The notes: generated by a model from the sequence alone, not told the origin. Positions 47,028-57,936 are shown, counted from the first letter of the stretch. The stretch is 64,000 bases of DNA from Trichobilharzia szidati (GCA_944472155.2 OX235272.1:17530354-17594353); one strand, 5' to 3'. Numbers and translations: made by a program.

Positions 47028-47074
47028 GCAGTTGATGAGAATCCACGAAATAAAACGAGCTCGTATTATCCTGC
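47028..47074 (+). ncRNA. hammerhead-like fold, right arm of fold-back PLE
   Basis: GCAG (47028-47031), TTGATGA, GAATCCAC, GAAA (47047-47050), a 10-bp helix III AUAAAACGAG/CUCGUAUUAU with one mismatch, C at 47070, then CTGC pairing with GCAG. Only position 3 of the core (C to U) departs from CUGANGA. Stem II is almost absent. The three-way junction layout is otherwise right. Confidence 0.5.
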
Positions 47075-47142
47075 AAACATGTTCGTTCTTTCTCTCTTCA
47101 AACTAATAAAGGGAACCGGTTGCATGAAATAGTAGAAGTACT

Positions 47143-48508
47143 TTGGACGCAGGTGCAGTCCTGTATCATAACATTGTCTCCAGCTTAGACAAGGGGGCTA
47201 AATTTGTTCGCTGCACCTTTCTAGATTATACATCTGCTTTCGACTCAGTACCTAGGGACATTTTACTAAACAAGCTTGCTGAAACTAAACTGACTGTTGG
47301 GTTGTCAAATGGCTCCATTCTTATTTCTCAGAAAAAAAGCCATACACTGTATGTCAGGGAAAGTCGTCCACTTCATTGCTTACTGAGGCTGGTGTCCCTC
47401 AAGGTGCTGTCCTTTCTCCTTTTCTGTTTTCTTTCTTCTTGCATGACTTGCCTCACTCCGAAATCAACTTTGTTAAGTATGCCGATGATCTAACTATTTC
47501 AATGTCTGTTAACTCTCAACTTGACTGTATTAAGATTAACAACTTTCTATCAGAAATTAGCAAATGGTCTTCGTCTAACGGCCTTAAACGTAATCCTTCC
47601 AAATGTCAGACTGTTAATTTCAGTTTCCGATGTAAGCGAAAGTTAAATGAAGCCGTTGGTTCCTATGACCCTTACAAAATCGATGATACTGATATAGAAA
47701 GCAAGTCTGAAGTTAAGTATCTTGGATTAGTTCTCTCTTCTGACCTATTCTAGTCCTCCTATGTCTTAGCGATTTCTCAAAGAATATTTCGTCTGACTTT
47801 TTACATTAAGAAGTTGAGGCACTCAGGCATAACCCTACCACTCCTCTTACAGTTGGTCAACTCGTGTATTTTACCTATTCTTCTTTACTGTTCACCCTTA
47901 TTCTTTCCTGGATTGCTAAAAAAGGACTATGTCATACTTCGTAGAACTCTGAAGACTGTCAGTAGGACGAGTGGTATCCCACTGGGCCATATCGTTGGCG
48001 TGTGATGAAAATAGTGTCAGAAATGAACTAACTAACCTTCTTAGCACCACTAAATAGACCATTTCCTTCAACCTTAAAGCATCATACTTCATTGCTATTG
48101 TATTTCTTATATTTAAAATCCTCTCAATTTTTTCGTTTTGTTTATTTTATTTCTCATAAGTGTGGACATAATTTTAAGCTGTATTATGACTGCTAACTTT
48201 GTATTTCACCTCACTATAGTATATCAACAGAACATTAGATCCAATAATCTTTAACACGCTAAGGTTTCCAAATTGAATCGACAATACCGTTTGAAACAAA
48301 CTCACTGTTATTAGTATTTATTGTTATTATTATATCTAATAATTATGTCGTTAATATGGACAAATTCCTCCGATTAATTTTTGTTTTAATTTTTAATTTT
48401 ATATACACTTTGAGTAAATCAGATGCAATATTGTGACAAATGCTGAGAATTCCATTCTGTATTATAAGTACAGTTTTTGGAATAAAGTAAATTATTATTA
48501 TTATATTC
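47143..48508 (+). mobile_element. CR1-clade LINE, 5'-truncated, internally deleted
   Basis: Reads FLDYTSAFDSVPRDILLNKL (palm Asp), TEAGVPQGAVLSPFLFSFFL, INFVKYADDLTISMSV (catalytic YADD at about 47480), SKCQTVNFSF, SEVKYLGLVLSSDLF, then after one stop FYIKKLRHSGI and YCSPLFFPGLLKKDYVILRR. At about 48000 the text jumps from LGHIV to CDENSVRNELTN, deleting about 60 codons that are present in the 54.3-kb copy. The UTR and tail (GGAATAAAGTAAATTATT) follow. Not functional: stops and no endonuclease. Confidence 0.88.
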
Positions 48509-48554
48509 TGTCTACTTGATTTGTTAAAAAGAAGTATTAGAACATAGAATCTAT

Positions 48555-48657
48555 GTAGAATTCTATTTATTGATAATGTACTAACTGGATGCAATACTGT
48601 AGCAATTCTGTTTCACAAGTACTGTTTTGGAATAAAGTAAATTATTATTATTATTCT
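48555..48657 (+). mobile_element. very short CR1 tail copy
   Basis: Only about 100 bp of the CR1 3' end is present (GTACTAACTGGATGCAATACTG to the ATT run), a severely 5'-truncated insertion. PLE sequence of the opposite strand starts directly after the ATT run. Confidence 0.75.
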
Positions 48658-49000
48658 GCTGCGGCATCACCTTTGAATTCTAGGTTCATGAAGAGAGTCT
48701 TCTTAGGAACCGTTGCGATGTTTGACACCGGAGGCTTCTCCTTCATGTTTTTGTCAATAAATCTTGGTGGATACCCATTCTCTAGTAGGGTTTTACGTAA
48801 TAAATTTAATTCTTTCTCTACCATGTCTTCCGAGCAGATTTTTCTGATCCTTGAACACAACGTACGTACCAGGTTTCTCTTTCAGATTAGTGGAACAAAG
48901 CTCTGGAAGTTGATAAACTGTCCAGTCCATGTTGGCTTGCGGTATATTGATCTTTGGATCGTACAGTCGTGTCGTCTGGTGAGTAGTACATCAAGGAATG
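48658..49000 (-). mobile_element. PLE RT-end and linker fragment
   Basis: Minus strand: IYRKPTWTGQFINFQSF, RIRKICSEDMVEKELNLL, PPRFIDKNMKEK and VPKKTLFMNLEFKGD. It abuts the next PLE piece head to head at about 49000/49001. Confidence 0.8.
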
Positions 49001-49605
49001 GATACGCCATCTGTACATAGCTGAAGCATTAGCTATTCGGGATCTAAAACCGGACCTCTGCATCCAAAAGCGATACATACATTCTCTTGCCTTACCATGG
49101 CCAGAGTAAAGTTCTCACCACAATTTTGCTTCTTTCCTTTATTATGTAAGTTCACTATTATTACTATTATTATTTTATTTTATTAATACATTTATTATCA
49201 TTATTGTTCCCATCATCCACATTTTATTACCACTCTATTACTGTTTATTAATAACACTGCTTTTCATACATATTTTATACAAAAACACTTTATAGCCTTT
49301 CCACTAGTTCCTGTCCATTTTACACGAGCTTATTGATTATTCATTATCTCACACTTATTACGTCATGCCAACTTCTGTCTCCTTTCTAACTTACAATTAG
49401 TCATCCCTTCTTACACCTTACATTATGTAATACAATTTTCCAAGGACAAAATTTACCAGTATCTGATTGGTCTAAAAATTTCTTTGTTAATTATAATTAC
49501 GATTGTACAGCTCATGAAAATGAATCGTCGAAAAGAAAATTTTCTTCGCTGTTTGTGCCTTTTCTTATGACTCAATATGGGAATATTTCGTTCATTGAAG
49601 AACTA
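49001..49605 (+). mobile_element. PLE 3' end and terminal region
   Basis: Starts inside the C-terminal motif (YIAEALAIRDLKPDLCIQKR), runs through the UTR, and ends CAATATGGGAATATTTCGTTC plus ATTGAAGAACT, the latter also found at the head of the 33.6-kb PLE. It is almost identical to 39110-39715. Contains a hammerhead-like fold at 49507-49552. Confidence 0.85.
49507..49552 (+). ncRNA. hammerhead-like fold in PLE terminal region
   Basis: Same arrangement as at 39629-39674. Here ACAGC pairs with GCTGT without mismatch, and the AAGAAAATTTTCTT helix III is perfect. Core CTCATGA has G5 changed to C. Confidence 0.5.
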
Positions 49606-49854
49606 AATATTGACGAATAAGGAAATCAATAATAGCAGATAATTGTGTATATCAAAGAGGTCACAATCCATTGGTTTATCCCACTTTTATTTGTATTAAG
49701 ATAGATAAAAAGTTATAATTTGCAATTCCTGTAGACTGGTTCAGTCGGGTATCGATTGAGAAGTAATTTGAAAATTGCTCTACCAAACACTTACCAACCA
49801 CGTTCAACAGCTATACGATGATGATGCCTCATGTCAAGTGATTCACTACAGAAA

Positions 49855-50280
49855 CATTTAGCAAAGCAATAGACACATAGAGATTGACAAAATATACCAA
49901 TCCATACGAAGAAATTCAGACAAAAACAAAGTCAAACTTCAGGTCAAGGAAACAGTCAACACCAAAACAAGTGAACTAGAAAGTGAGAAGTCACACAAAA
50001 ACAACCAATCACGTTCAAGGTTAGCAGAAGGAATGACTAACGACATTCAGACCAAAGAAGCAGCCAGCACCGAGACAAGCAAACTAGGGGGTGAAATGTC
50101 ACACGAAAACAACCAATCATGTTCAGGGTCACTAGAAGAGATGACTAATAACTCATAGAGAATTCTAAAAGCTCACTTCACATCGAAGTATGCGCTGAAG
50201 ATGTTGCTCAGTAGAGCAATGAAAGCTTCGCAACCAAACCATCCAGCTCAGAGAACACAACCACACCATTTAGCAAAGCA
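49855..50280 (+). other. 412-bp insertion with 14-bp flanking repeat and a 36-residue tandem repeat
   Basis: CATTTAGCAAAGCA occurs at 49855-49868 and 50267-50280 and interrupts an RTE reading frame, as a target-site duplication would. Inside, one frame is open for about 95 codons (49871-50158). It contains two 36-residue units (49946-50053 and 50054-50158) sharing KExxxTxTSxLxxExSHxNN, then QSxSxxLxExMTN. The units differ at many third positions and at conservative residues. No poly(A), no RT and no known domain were seen. It may be a retroposed piece of a host gene or a non-autonomous element. Confidence 0.65.
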
Positions 50281-50536
50281 TTTGAAATGAAGACAGAAAT
50301 GAGAAAAGGCTACTACTGTCACTGGTGATATTACTGATTGTGGTTGACAGGAGTGAAAAAACAGGTATAGGTTGGGCCAACGGAAAGACATTGGAAGATC
50401 TGGACTTCAAGGATGATTTATGTTTATTATCACACAAACTGAATGTTTCACAGATGAAAGCGAACAATTCGGCAGAATAGGCAGGCAGCAAAGACAGGAC
50501 TCCTAGAGAATACAGAGAAAACAGAGGCGACCAAGA

Positions 50537-50657
<121 letters not shown>

Positions 50658-51292
50658 AACGACAACAAGTGTCAATCCCTATCAATGGCAGAAATCTGAG
50701 GCAAGTTATCTAGACAGCATGTTTCAACTACAGGTGAGGATGTCAAAGGCAGCCAGTATAGGAAAAGCTAGACTGGCATTCATTACTCCGAAATCAGTGT
50801 GAAAATCTACTGCACTCGGTACATGGAATAAGATTCGAGGTTTTAATAGACTGCTTCAAAATTTTGTCAATACCTGCCTTTTTTGGCTTTATGGTGAATG
50901 TAATTATGGCCAGAAAGAGAGGAGGAGCAAGAATGAACTTTAGTAGTACAGCCAGTGAGCCGGCAATCTATTACCGAAGAAAGATGAAGGAGGGAGTGGA
51001 GATGAATTGGACGTATGCTGCAGAGTTCTTCGGTTGACATCACACGCCATACTCTCGTAGGGAAACTGTTGTAATGGAGTTTTACTGATTTGTGTTTGTC
51101 ACTCAACAAAGCAACGATTTGGGTATGAATCCAAGAATGATATGGAGAAGGCTGTGTGAGGATTAAATTAGAGTTTGTGGGAGATCATGAAGCTAGACGA
51201 AAGTAACTGACCATAAGTCATTACAATATAGATAGGCTATTTAAGCCTTATGTTTCGCTCAGGACATAAGCAATGAATAAAAATATAATAAT

Positions 51293-51890
51293 AAATTAGG
51301 AGCTTAATATATGCCAGAAAAAGGATGCGAGTGCTAAAATGATCTGCGTGAATATAATTGTCAAGTTGATTGATAGAATTTATCACTGAGCTCTACTTAC
51401 ACGATATTGGTTGCTATCTAGTGGTCAATGAGTGTATCTCTTACAGTCCTACAAAAGACCAAGTGTTAGCCTACGGAACTCACTGGTAATGTATCCCATT
51501 GTCAATCTCCAAGGCAGCGCCAGATTCTTTCAGGCGACAAAAATATCTTACTGACAACTGCCAGTAAGAATGCAACCTATCTTCAGGGCGTCTGAACGAT
51601 TGCTTCCAACCGCTTAACATCAATTCAAAATGTACCACGATGGCAAATCACATTACTTGTTGACCACATTACAACCTTGACTGTGAATGAAACAAAAACG
51701 AAGTTTTTTGCGGAATAAGATGATAACATCGTCTATTCCGTTGGCTACTGATCAGATGCGTACAACCTAAAGAAGTTAATTAAGTTTAGGTACATAGCAG
51801 TTCTGCCATAGTTGCAAAGGTGACATGATGTCAGTTACCAGGAGACTCCTAACTAAATAAATTCTCCCCAGAAATTGCACTTATTTATTA
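51293..51890. other. unassigned; right part is a PLE-terminal-like dispersed repeat
   Basis: 51655-51890 resembles the array unit at 14740-14960 and 63190-63420 (GTTGGCTACTGATCAGATGC, TTGCAAAGGTGACATGATGT). It has a damaged hammerhead-like core on the minus strand (CTGATCA, GTAGCCAAC, GGAA). The left part has no feature. Confidence 0.45.
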
Positions 51891-52665
51891 TTATTGTTTC
51901 CTTTAATTCCTAGAGGAACATAGGGCTTCAGCCGTGCGTCTCCAATGCGTTCGGTTCTATGCTACAGTCTTCACCTGGCTCCAAGTCTGCCCACACGCTT
52001 TCATCTCCTCTTCACATCACCTCCTACAAGTCACCCATCCTCGCACTGACGACCAACTCGCCGCTTCCCTTTCGGGTTCCACTCGAGCAATGGCTTGTCT
52101 AGCGATGTCACTTGATGGTTCGTTTTCTCAAAGTATGGCCAGCCAATCCATCTCCATTTCTTCCTGCCTATTTGTTTCACAATCGGTTCCTGCTGAGTTG
52201 GTTCGCTCATTGCCAGAGATCCCTCTCTGTTGCTGATCTTTTCTGGCCGGCCGGCCATCTGATCTTGAGTGGTATTGAGCGAAGACAACTAGCTGTTGAT
52301 GAAGATCTGTAGTTTGTTTGATATGCTCTTTATGACGCGCAGTGCAAGTCTCTGATCCATCCATATAGTGAGTAGCACTGACTGACTTCACATTGGAGTT
52401 GAAAATCCGGATCTTATCTTCGTTTTGATGCTGAGTAGGGCTTTTGACCTCCACACAGACTTGAGAGTAGTGAAAGCTTGTCTTGCTTTTCTTATCCTCG
52501 CTGCTTTGATATCCTCGTCAGTTCCGTTGGCCTGTAGTTGAAACGATGCTTCCCAGGTAGGTAGGTAGGTAAAAGAGGTTGTTTCTTTCAGGTTCCTTCC
52601 ATTTATGCTGATTGTTGTCTGTTGTTGTTGTTGCTGTTGGTGGTGTTGCCCAGGAATCCTCATTT
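51891..52665 (-). mobile_element. RTE-clade LINE 3' part
   Basis: Minus strand: (AAT)n tail at 51888-51900, C-terminal KKWRWIGWPYFEKTNHQVTSL, SVKSVSATHYMDGSETCTAR, TTSFTYLPTWEASFQLQA and the poly-Gln tract (HHQQQQQQQTT). It is cut just upstream of that tract at about 52665. Frameshifts are present. Confidence 0.85.
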
Positions 52666-52984
52666 ATACACTTTTAAAAAGGAGGTAAGTGTTTAAACAG
52701 AAAGTAAATGCTTGTATACAATGGGAAAGGCGCTGCTTAATAAACACAGGAGGTGAGAGGACAAGATGATGAGTAACTGAAGAGTTGAGTAACAGTGTGG
52801 TCAGTTCAGTTCAAGTCAGAATTACATTATAGTGAAGAAGAAGAAGAGATTGAAGCCAAAGATTAAGTAGTCCAGTCACCAGATCAAAGAAAGACTGATG
52901 ACTACTACTTTCTGAACAAACAAATCGGATTTCAGTCACTTGATAGTAGAGGCTTTGGAAAACTTGATAAGAATTGAACTATGC
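52666..52984. other. dispersed repeat, unnamed
   Basis: Contains GAGTAACAGTGTGG and AGAAGAAGAAGAGATTGAAG, related to sequence at 26810-26935 and 63440-63620. Non-coding. Confidence 0.5.
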
Positions 52985-53200
52985 TATCGACTGATAATTC
53001 TAAAGGACTTCACAGTGTTCACACCATGATCGTTATCCAGGAGACGCCTGGCAACAGCACTAATGAAAGCAATTGTTAATTTGAGACATAGGCCTTTTGG
53101 TACATGTTTAGATAATCAAAGGTGTGCCCTTCTTTATGTTCTCCCAATGTAACTGCTACCACAGATACACGAAAATTCGTATACGCATTTAGAGCTAATA
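52985..53200 (-). pseudogene. PLE GIY-YIG endonuclease fragment
   Basis: The minus strand reads AYTNFRVSVVAV in one frame and YEFSCICGSSYIGRT in the informative one. It then reads PKGLCLKLTIAFISAVARRL and DNDHGVNTVKSFRI. Same lineage as 27022-27210, degraded by stops. Confidence 0.6.
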
Positions 53201-53739
53201 TAAGATGGGTATCAGTAGACTTTTGACTGCACTAAACAGCGCATTTCCTGATAAAATAGGGCTGGCTAACTTTGCTGTAGGATAAGTTTTGGCTAGCGAG
53301 GTAGGTATTCTGTCGACTATTCTTGTAGTATTGTAACGACAGAAGACAAGGGCCAGGAAACAGATCGTTTATTGGGAAAATCAAGAGGTATTTATAGATT
53401 TTTATGTGGATTATTATTAGCGTTATTGCTTTAGCGGAGAAGCAACCTCTTCTGATTGGTTGTTTCCTCGCTGAAGGTTATTCTGTTATCTCTTTGTGGC
53501 CGTTTCTCAGAAAATCACGTCATATATCTGTGAATCATATTTCCACACTTTAACTCCGCTGTGATTCGCTGGTGATTTTCTCAAGGTTAAGCTTTGTTAT
53601 TGTTTTTCTTATGACCCTGATTCGGGACGTGAACATTGACGTAAATTGTTGTTTACAATTTCGGCTTGCAGACAGCTCTCACCACAGTATTATCACCTTT
53701 TAAAGTCGAGATAAATGAAGATAGGCTTCTCTTTTAATA
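53201..53739. other. no feature recognised
   Basis: No coding signal; possible PLE 3' flank. Confidence 0.35.
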
Positions 53740-54738
53740 TGATTTAATAATAATAATAATCTACTCTATTCCAAAAACAGTACTTATAATACAGAATGGA
53801 ATTCTCAGTATTTGTCTCAATATTGCATCTGATTTACTCAAAATATATATAAAATTAAAAATTAGAACAAAATTAACCAGAGGAATTTGTCCACATTTTT
53901 GACAAAATTATTAGTTATAATAATAATAACAGTTTGTTTCAAATGGTATTGTCGATTCAGTTTGGAAACTTTAGCATGTTATAGATTATTAGGTCTAATG
54001 TTCTCTTGATATAGTATAGTGAGGTGAAATACAAAGTTAACAGTCATAATACAGCTTAAAATTATGTCCACACTTATGAAAAATAAAATAAACAAAACGA
54101 AAAAATTGAGAGGATTATAAATATAAGAAATACAACAACAATAAAGTATGATGCTTTAAAAGTGAAGGAAATGGTTTATATAGTGCTGCTAAGGAAGTTA
54201 GTTAGTTCATTTCTGACGCTATTTTCATCACATAAAGTACGTGCCAAATATGGTATAGTGGAATTTTTATACTTAGACGTACGTGCATAAATTCTTCTGA
54301 AAAGACTTCTTGTTTTACCTGAGGAGACACAAGGTTGGAGCTGCTGGTAGAGTGGGTGCTCAGAGTCTGACAAAATTCCTTTAGCGAATTTGTTGCATGA
54401 CATCAAGTGTCTGTTAGTGACAATGTCAACGATATGGCCCAATGGGATACCCCTGGCCATACTGACAGTCTTCAGAGTTCTACGAAGTATGACATAGTCT
54501 TTTTCAAGCAATCCAGGAAAGAATGAGGGTGAACAGTAAAGAAGAATAGGTAGAATACACGAGTTGATAAACTATAAGAGGAGAGGTTGAGTTATGCCTG
54601 AGTGCCTTAACTTCTTAATGTAAAAAGTCGGACGAAATATTCTTCTAGAAATCTCTAAGACATGAGAGGACCAGGATAGGTCAGAAGAAAGAATTAATCC
54701 AAAATATTTAACTTCAGACTTGCATTTGAGCCTACACA
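53740..54738 (-). mobile_element. CR1-clade LINE 3' end
   Basis: Minus strand: begins within CKSEVKYFGLILSSDLSWSS, then YIKKLRHSGITQPLLL and a broken VNSCILPILLYCSP. Next comes the open 111-codon block 54511-54176 with LEKDYVILRRTLKTV, GIPLGHIVDIVTNRHLMSC and YKNSTIPYLARTLCDENSVR. A UTR and the tail with GGAATAGAGTAG and an ATT run follow near 53745. It shows the segment deleted from the 47.1-kb copy. Confidence 0.85.
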
Positions 54739-54960
54739 TCTTTCGTACCTGCTGATGAATTTCTGAGGGCAACCATTGTTTTTCATCGTCTTTTTGAGAA
54801 TCGAAAATTCTCCCTCTAATTCTTCCAAATGGCATATTCTCCTGGCTCTGTTAAACAGAGTTTTAACAACTGCTCGTTTTGTGGCTGTTTGAACGAAAAC
54901 TACTGAAATGCAATTATTGTCCATTCCATGTAGGTTTTTGGTGAATTATACTCTGAAGAC
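54739..54960 (-). pseudogene. PLE linker fragment of another lineage
   Basis: The minus strand reads TKRAVVKTLFNRARRICHLE and LEGEFSILKKTMKNNGCPQK, matching the helical stretch after the PLE RT (K-R-x-L-x-x-x-L-x-x-R-x-R-x-I-C ... N-G-x-P-x-x-F-I). CR1 sequence starts directly after FISRYER. Confidence 0.7.
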
Positions 54961-55383
54961 TATCATCTTCTAGGCGCTACTTGACGATATCAAAAAGGAG
55001 GAAACCCCCATTTCACTTTTATGTCATTCTACACAAGCAGCTGCTTTTGCTTAGTTCGGATTCTTAAAAAGGAATAAGTGGATGAAGAACCTTCACTGTG
55101 ATAGAATTAAGTCAGCACCAAAACTAATGACTGAACGTATGACACTGATTACTCTTTAGTTACCAATCAGTGTTGAATAAATCTCATTGAAATGGATATC
55201 GGATTTCAGTAGCCGAAGTTTCTATTCTTCGGATAATTTCCATCCCATTGAGGCATTTTCTACATTTAACACCAGTTTGACAATAAAACAAGTAGATTCC
55301 ATCAATCCATTTCTTCTTCTTCTTCTCAGTTCCCATTGTAACGACAGAACACAAGAATATTTGGCAACGGAATTGTAACCATT
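54961..55383. other. no feature recognised
   Basis: No coding signal; one short TTC run near 55315. Confidence 0.4.
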
Positions 55384-55473
55384 TTGTATATATACATTTA
55401 TATCTGTGTCTACATACTACTTATAAATCTTTTCAGTAGCACACGCCACACCATAACAAGGTTTGTCTATTCC

Positions 55474-56402
55474 ATTATGGGTAAATTTTGTTTTGATAAA
55501 GTCTCACAGTGTTATACAGTAATGTTTACTGATGACCACGTTTCGAGCACAATTTATTGCCTCTCATAATCATATCAAGGTAATCACACGACTTCTTAAA
55601 TTCATTTATGTAGTTCCATCCTTTAAAATTCATTAGGAAGATGAGAAAATGCCAAAAGAAAAATAAGAATAATTGTGAAACTAATAGTGATAACATAAAT
55701 AAGAAAGAATGTAAGGTATCTACAGTTTTACCATATGAGGAGGGGACATCTGAGATCCTACGTAGCATTCTTAATAAGGCAGGAATTAGGGCGGCCTTTA
55801 AATCTACAAACTCACTCAGGTTGGACAAGCTCTGTAGGTTTAAGGACCCAGTGGACCCAGTTAGACAAAATAATATAATTTACAAAATACCCTGCAATGA
55901 CTGTGAGTAAGGTGAACTACATAGGTCAAACTAGTAGGTCGGGGGTAGTCAGATTGTCAGAACATAAGAATTTAGCCAAGGTAAGAATGGTTGACCCAGA
56001 GAAGATAAGTAATTTAGAAAAAAGCTCAGCAATTGCAATGCATACATTAGCACACAACCACACAATAGCATGGTGGGATAGGGTTAAAATTCAAAAAAGT
56101 AATCTAGGTAGATGGAGAGAGAGGTTGATTACTGAATCCCTCCCTGTTCATCGAATCTACACCCAACACATGCAATAGGAATGATTCATCACTCATACCC
56201 GAAATATGGAAAATATTACTACCAATCAAATCAAGTGAAAATCAAGTGAAAAACAATGGAACTATATAAATGAATTTAGGAAGTCGTGTGATTACCTTGA
56301 TATGATTATGAGAGGCAATAAATTGTGCTCGAAACGTGGTCATCAGTAAACATTACTGTATAACACTGTGAGACTTTATCAAAACAAAATTTACCCACAA
56401 TG
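55474..56402. repeat. inverted repeat arms of about 146 bp
   Basis: 55474-55619 and 56257-56402 are inverted copies with few differences (CCATTATGGG against CCCACAATGG). The spacer is 637 bp and carries PLE endonuclease sequence. Confidence 0.9.
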
Positions 56403-56439
56403 GAATTACACTCTACCACAGTGCACAAGTTTTATTCTT

Positions 56440-57396
56440 ATACAAATGTATAAAAGGTACGTAGATGACACCTTTATTATTTGTAATAGTGATTGTAACT
56501 TAAATAATATATTAGATGTATTTAATGGTTGCCATCCGGCGATAAAATTCACACTCGAAATGGAGAACGAGTCTAGCATGCATTTCCTCGATGTGAACTT
56601 ATCAAGAAGGACCGATGGAACCCTGAAAAGATCGATTTATCGCAAGCTGTCATGGAATGGTCAACTGACAAATTTCTACAGTTGGGTACCCATTGGTCGA
56701 AAACGAAACCTGATCCGGTCGCTTGCCACTCGTATTCGGCGCATATGTAGCCCTGATACTGTGGAAGATGAATTATACATCTTGAGGAAAATCCTAATAG
56801 AAAATGGATTTCCACCACGTTTTATAGATAAGAATATTCATTCAAATCCTAAAATACGTGAGTTATCAACCGTACCCAAGAAGATACTTTACATGAGCTT
56901 GGAATTCAAAGGGGACTTAGCTTCCGATATCATGAAACGGAGGATATCACAATCCCTGAAAAGAACATTCCCTGCTGCATCCCTGAGAATAGCCTTTTCT
57001 AGTCGACCATTATTGTTCAATAACCTGAAGGACAAGATCCCGCTGTTGACCAACTCTATGTGTGTTTATCAATCCACCTGCTCTTGTGGAGCTAGGTATA
57101 TCGGTCGTTCGACACGAGTTTTGTCCAAGAGGGTGCAAGAACACTATCCTGCATGGTTACGAAAAGGTGGAAGCGGAGCAATAAGAAGCGCGATCATTGA
57201 ACATCTGGTCGATAATGATCACCCTATCTCTATAGCCTCCGCCTTCAAAGTCATGTACAAGGCAAAGAGTAATCTTCCCAAATCCCTACGTACCCGACTC
57301 ATCTGTATTGCTGAAGCTTTGGCTATCGAAACAGAAAAGCCAGATCTCTGTGTACAGAAAAAGTTCGTTCAACCCCTCCAACTTTCATGGTCTTAA
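56440..57396 (+). CDS. PLE RT C-terminus, linker and GIY-YIG endonuclease, intact frame
   Basis: The longest open coding sequence of any element here. The open frame runs from 56368, but the first 24 codons come from the inverted arm; PLE homology starts near 56440. Order: MYKRYVDDTFIICNSD (catalytic YVDD), HPAIKFTLEMENESSMHFLD, IYRKLSWNGQLTNFYSWVPI, RSLATRIRRICSPDTVEDEL, PPRFIDKNIHSN, VPKKILYMSLEFKGDLASD, then MCVYQSTCSCGARYIGRSTR, VQEHYPAWL, SAIIEHLVDNDHPI and CIAEALAIETEKPDLCVQKK. The fingers and first palm Asp are absent, so the protein cannot polymerise, but the endonuclease half looks undamaged. Confidence 0.87.
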   Translation: MQMYKRYVDDTFIICNSDCNLNNILDVFNGCHPAIKFTLEMENESSMHFLDVNLSRRTDGTLKRSIYRKLSWNGQLTNFYSWVPIGRKRNLIRSLATRIRRICSPDTVEDELYILRKILIENGFPPRFIDKNIHSNPKIRELSTVPKKILYMSLEFKGDLASDIMKRRISQSLKRTFPAASLRIAFSSRPLLFNNLKDKIPLLTNSMCVYQSTCSCGARYIGRSTRVLSKRVQEHYPAWLRKGGSGAIRSAIIEHLVDNDHPISIASAFKVMYKAKSNLPKSLRTRLICIAEALAIETEKPDLCVQKKFVQPLQLSWS

Positions 57397-57894
57397 TCCA
57401 TCTATGCTAAAGTGTGGTAATCCCCAATCATACTTTAGCTCTACCAACTCTCCATTTTTTCATTTTTTTTCATTTTTGTCTATTCAATTTGTATACTCTT
57501 CCCTATTAAGTCAATTGTTATTATTACTACTCTCACTTTTAATTGTCCCCGGTATTATTTCACTTGTTCCACTTGTCATTCTAAATCAATTCCTTTATGC
57601 AACATTAAATTCTATGCCATTAAATTTCACACAATATTACGTAACGTTTTTATTTTTTCGATTTGTCTAATAATCTTATAATTGCACACCTTTTTCAAGT
57701 TCTATCCATCCTATGAATTATTCTACATATGACGTTAATTTGCTTTGCCACTTGACATGTAACTACGATTATAATCACAAACATTTTAGTTTTAATTGCA
57801 TTTCATATTATTATTATCATTATTTTATGCATTCACACCTATGTTTCAATTCCCTTACCGGATATAACTTCTTAAAAGCCATATATACGATTGT

Positions 57895-57936
57895 ACAGCT
57901 TGATGATAAATTCGTTGAAAAGAGTCTCTTCGCTGA
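57895..57936 (+). ncRNA. hammerhead-like fold in PLE terminal region
   Basis: ACAG, CTTGATGA (core with one extra T), a short loop, GAAA, self-complementary AAGAGTCTCTT, C, G, CTG. Same plan as at 39.6 and 49.5 kb. Confidence 0.45.

Larger units (their letters stand above)
46013..47140 (+). mobile_element. fold-back PLE with 12-bp target-site duplication
   Basis: ATAGTAGAAGTA occurs at 46013-46024 and 47129-47140. Arms of about 277 bp are inverted copies (46025-46302 and 46826-47100). The spacer holds, on the plus strand, the last third of a GIY-YIG domain (SSAIARHLIDTGHTVEISQA, then EAIAIKRFRPDLCIQKDSVI, 46374-46568) and its UTR. The right arm is followed by a 28-bp non-repeated end (47101-47128) that encodes QPVPFIS on the minus strand, like the corresponding end of the 36-kb element. 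Both arms carry a hammerhead-like fold. Confidence 0.87.

Noticed and set aside
55384..55569. Frame starting MYIYIYIC
   Set aside because: TA-rich simple sequence and SINE-like DNA; no domain.
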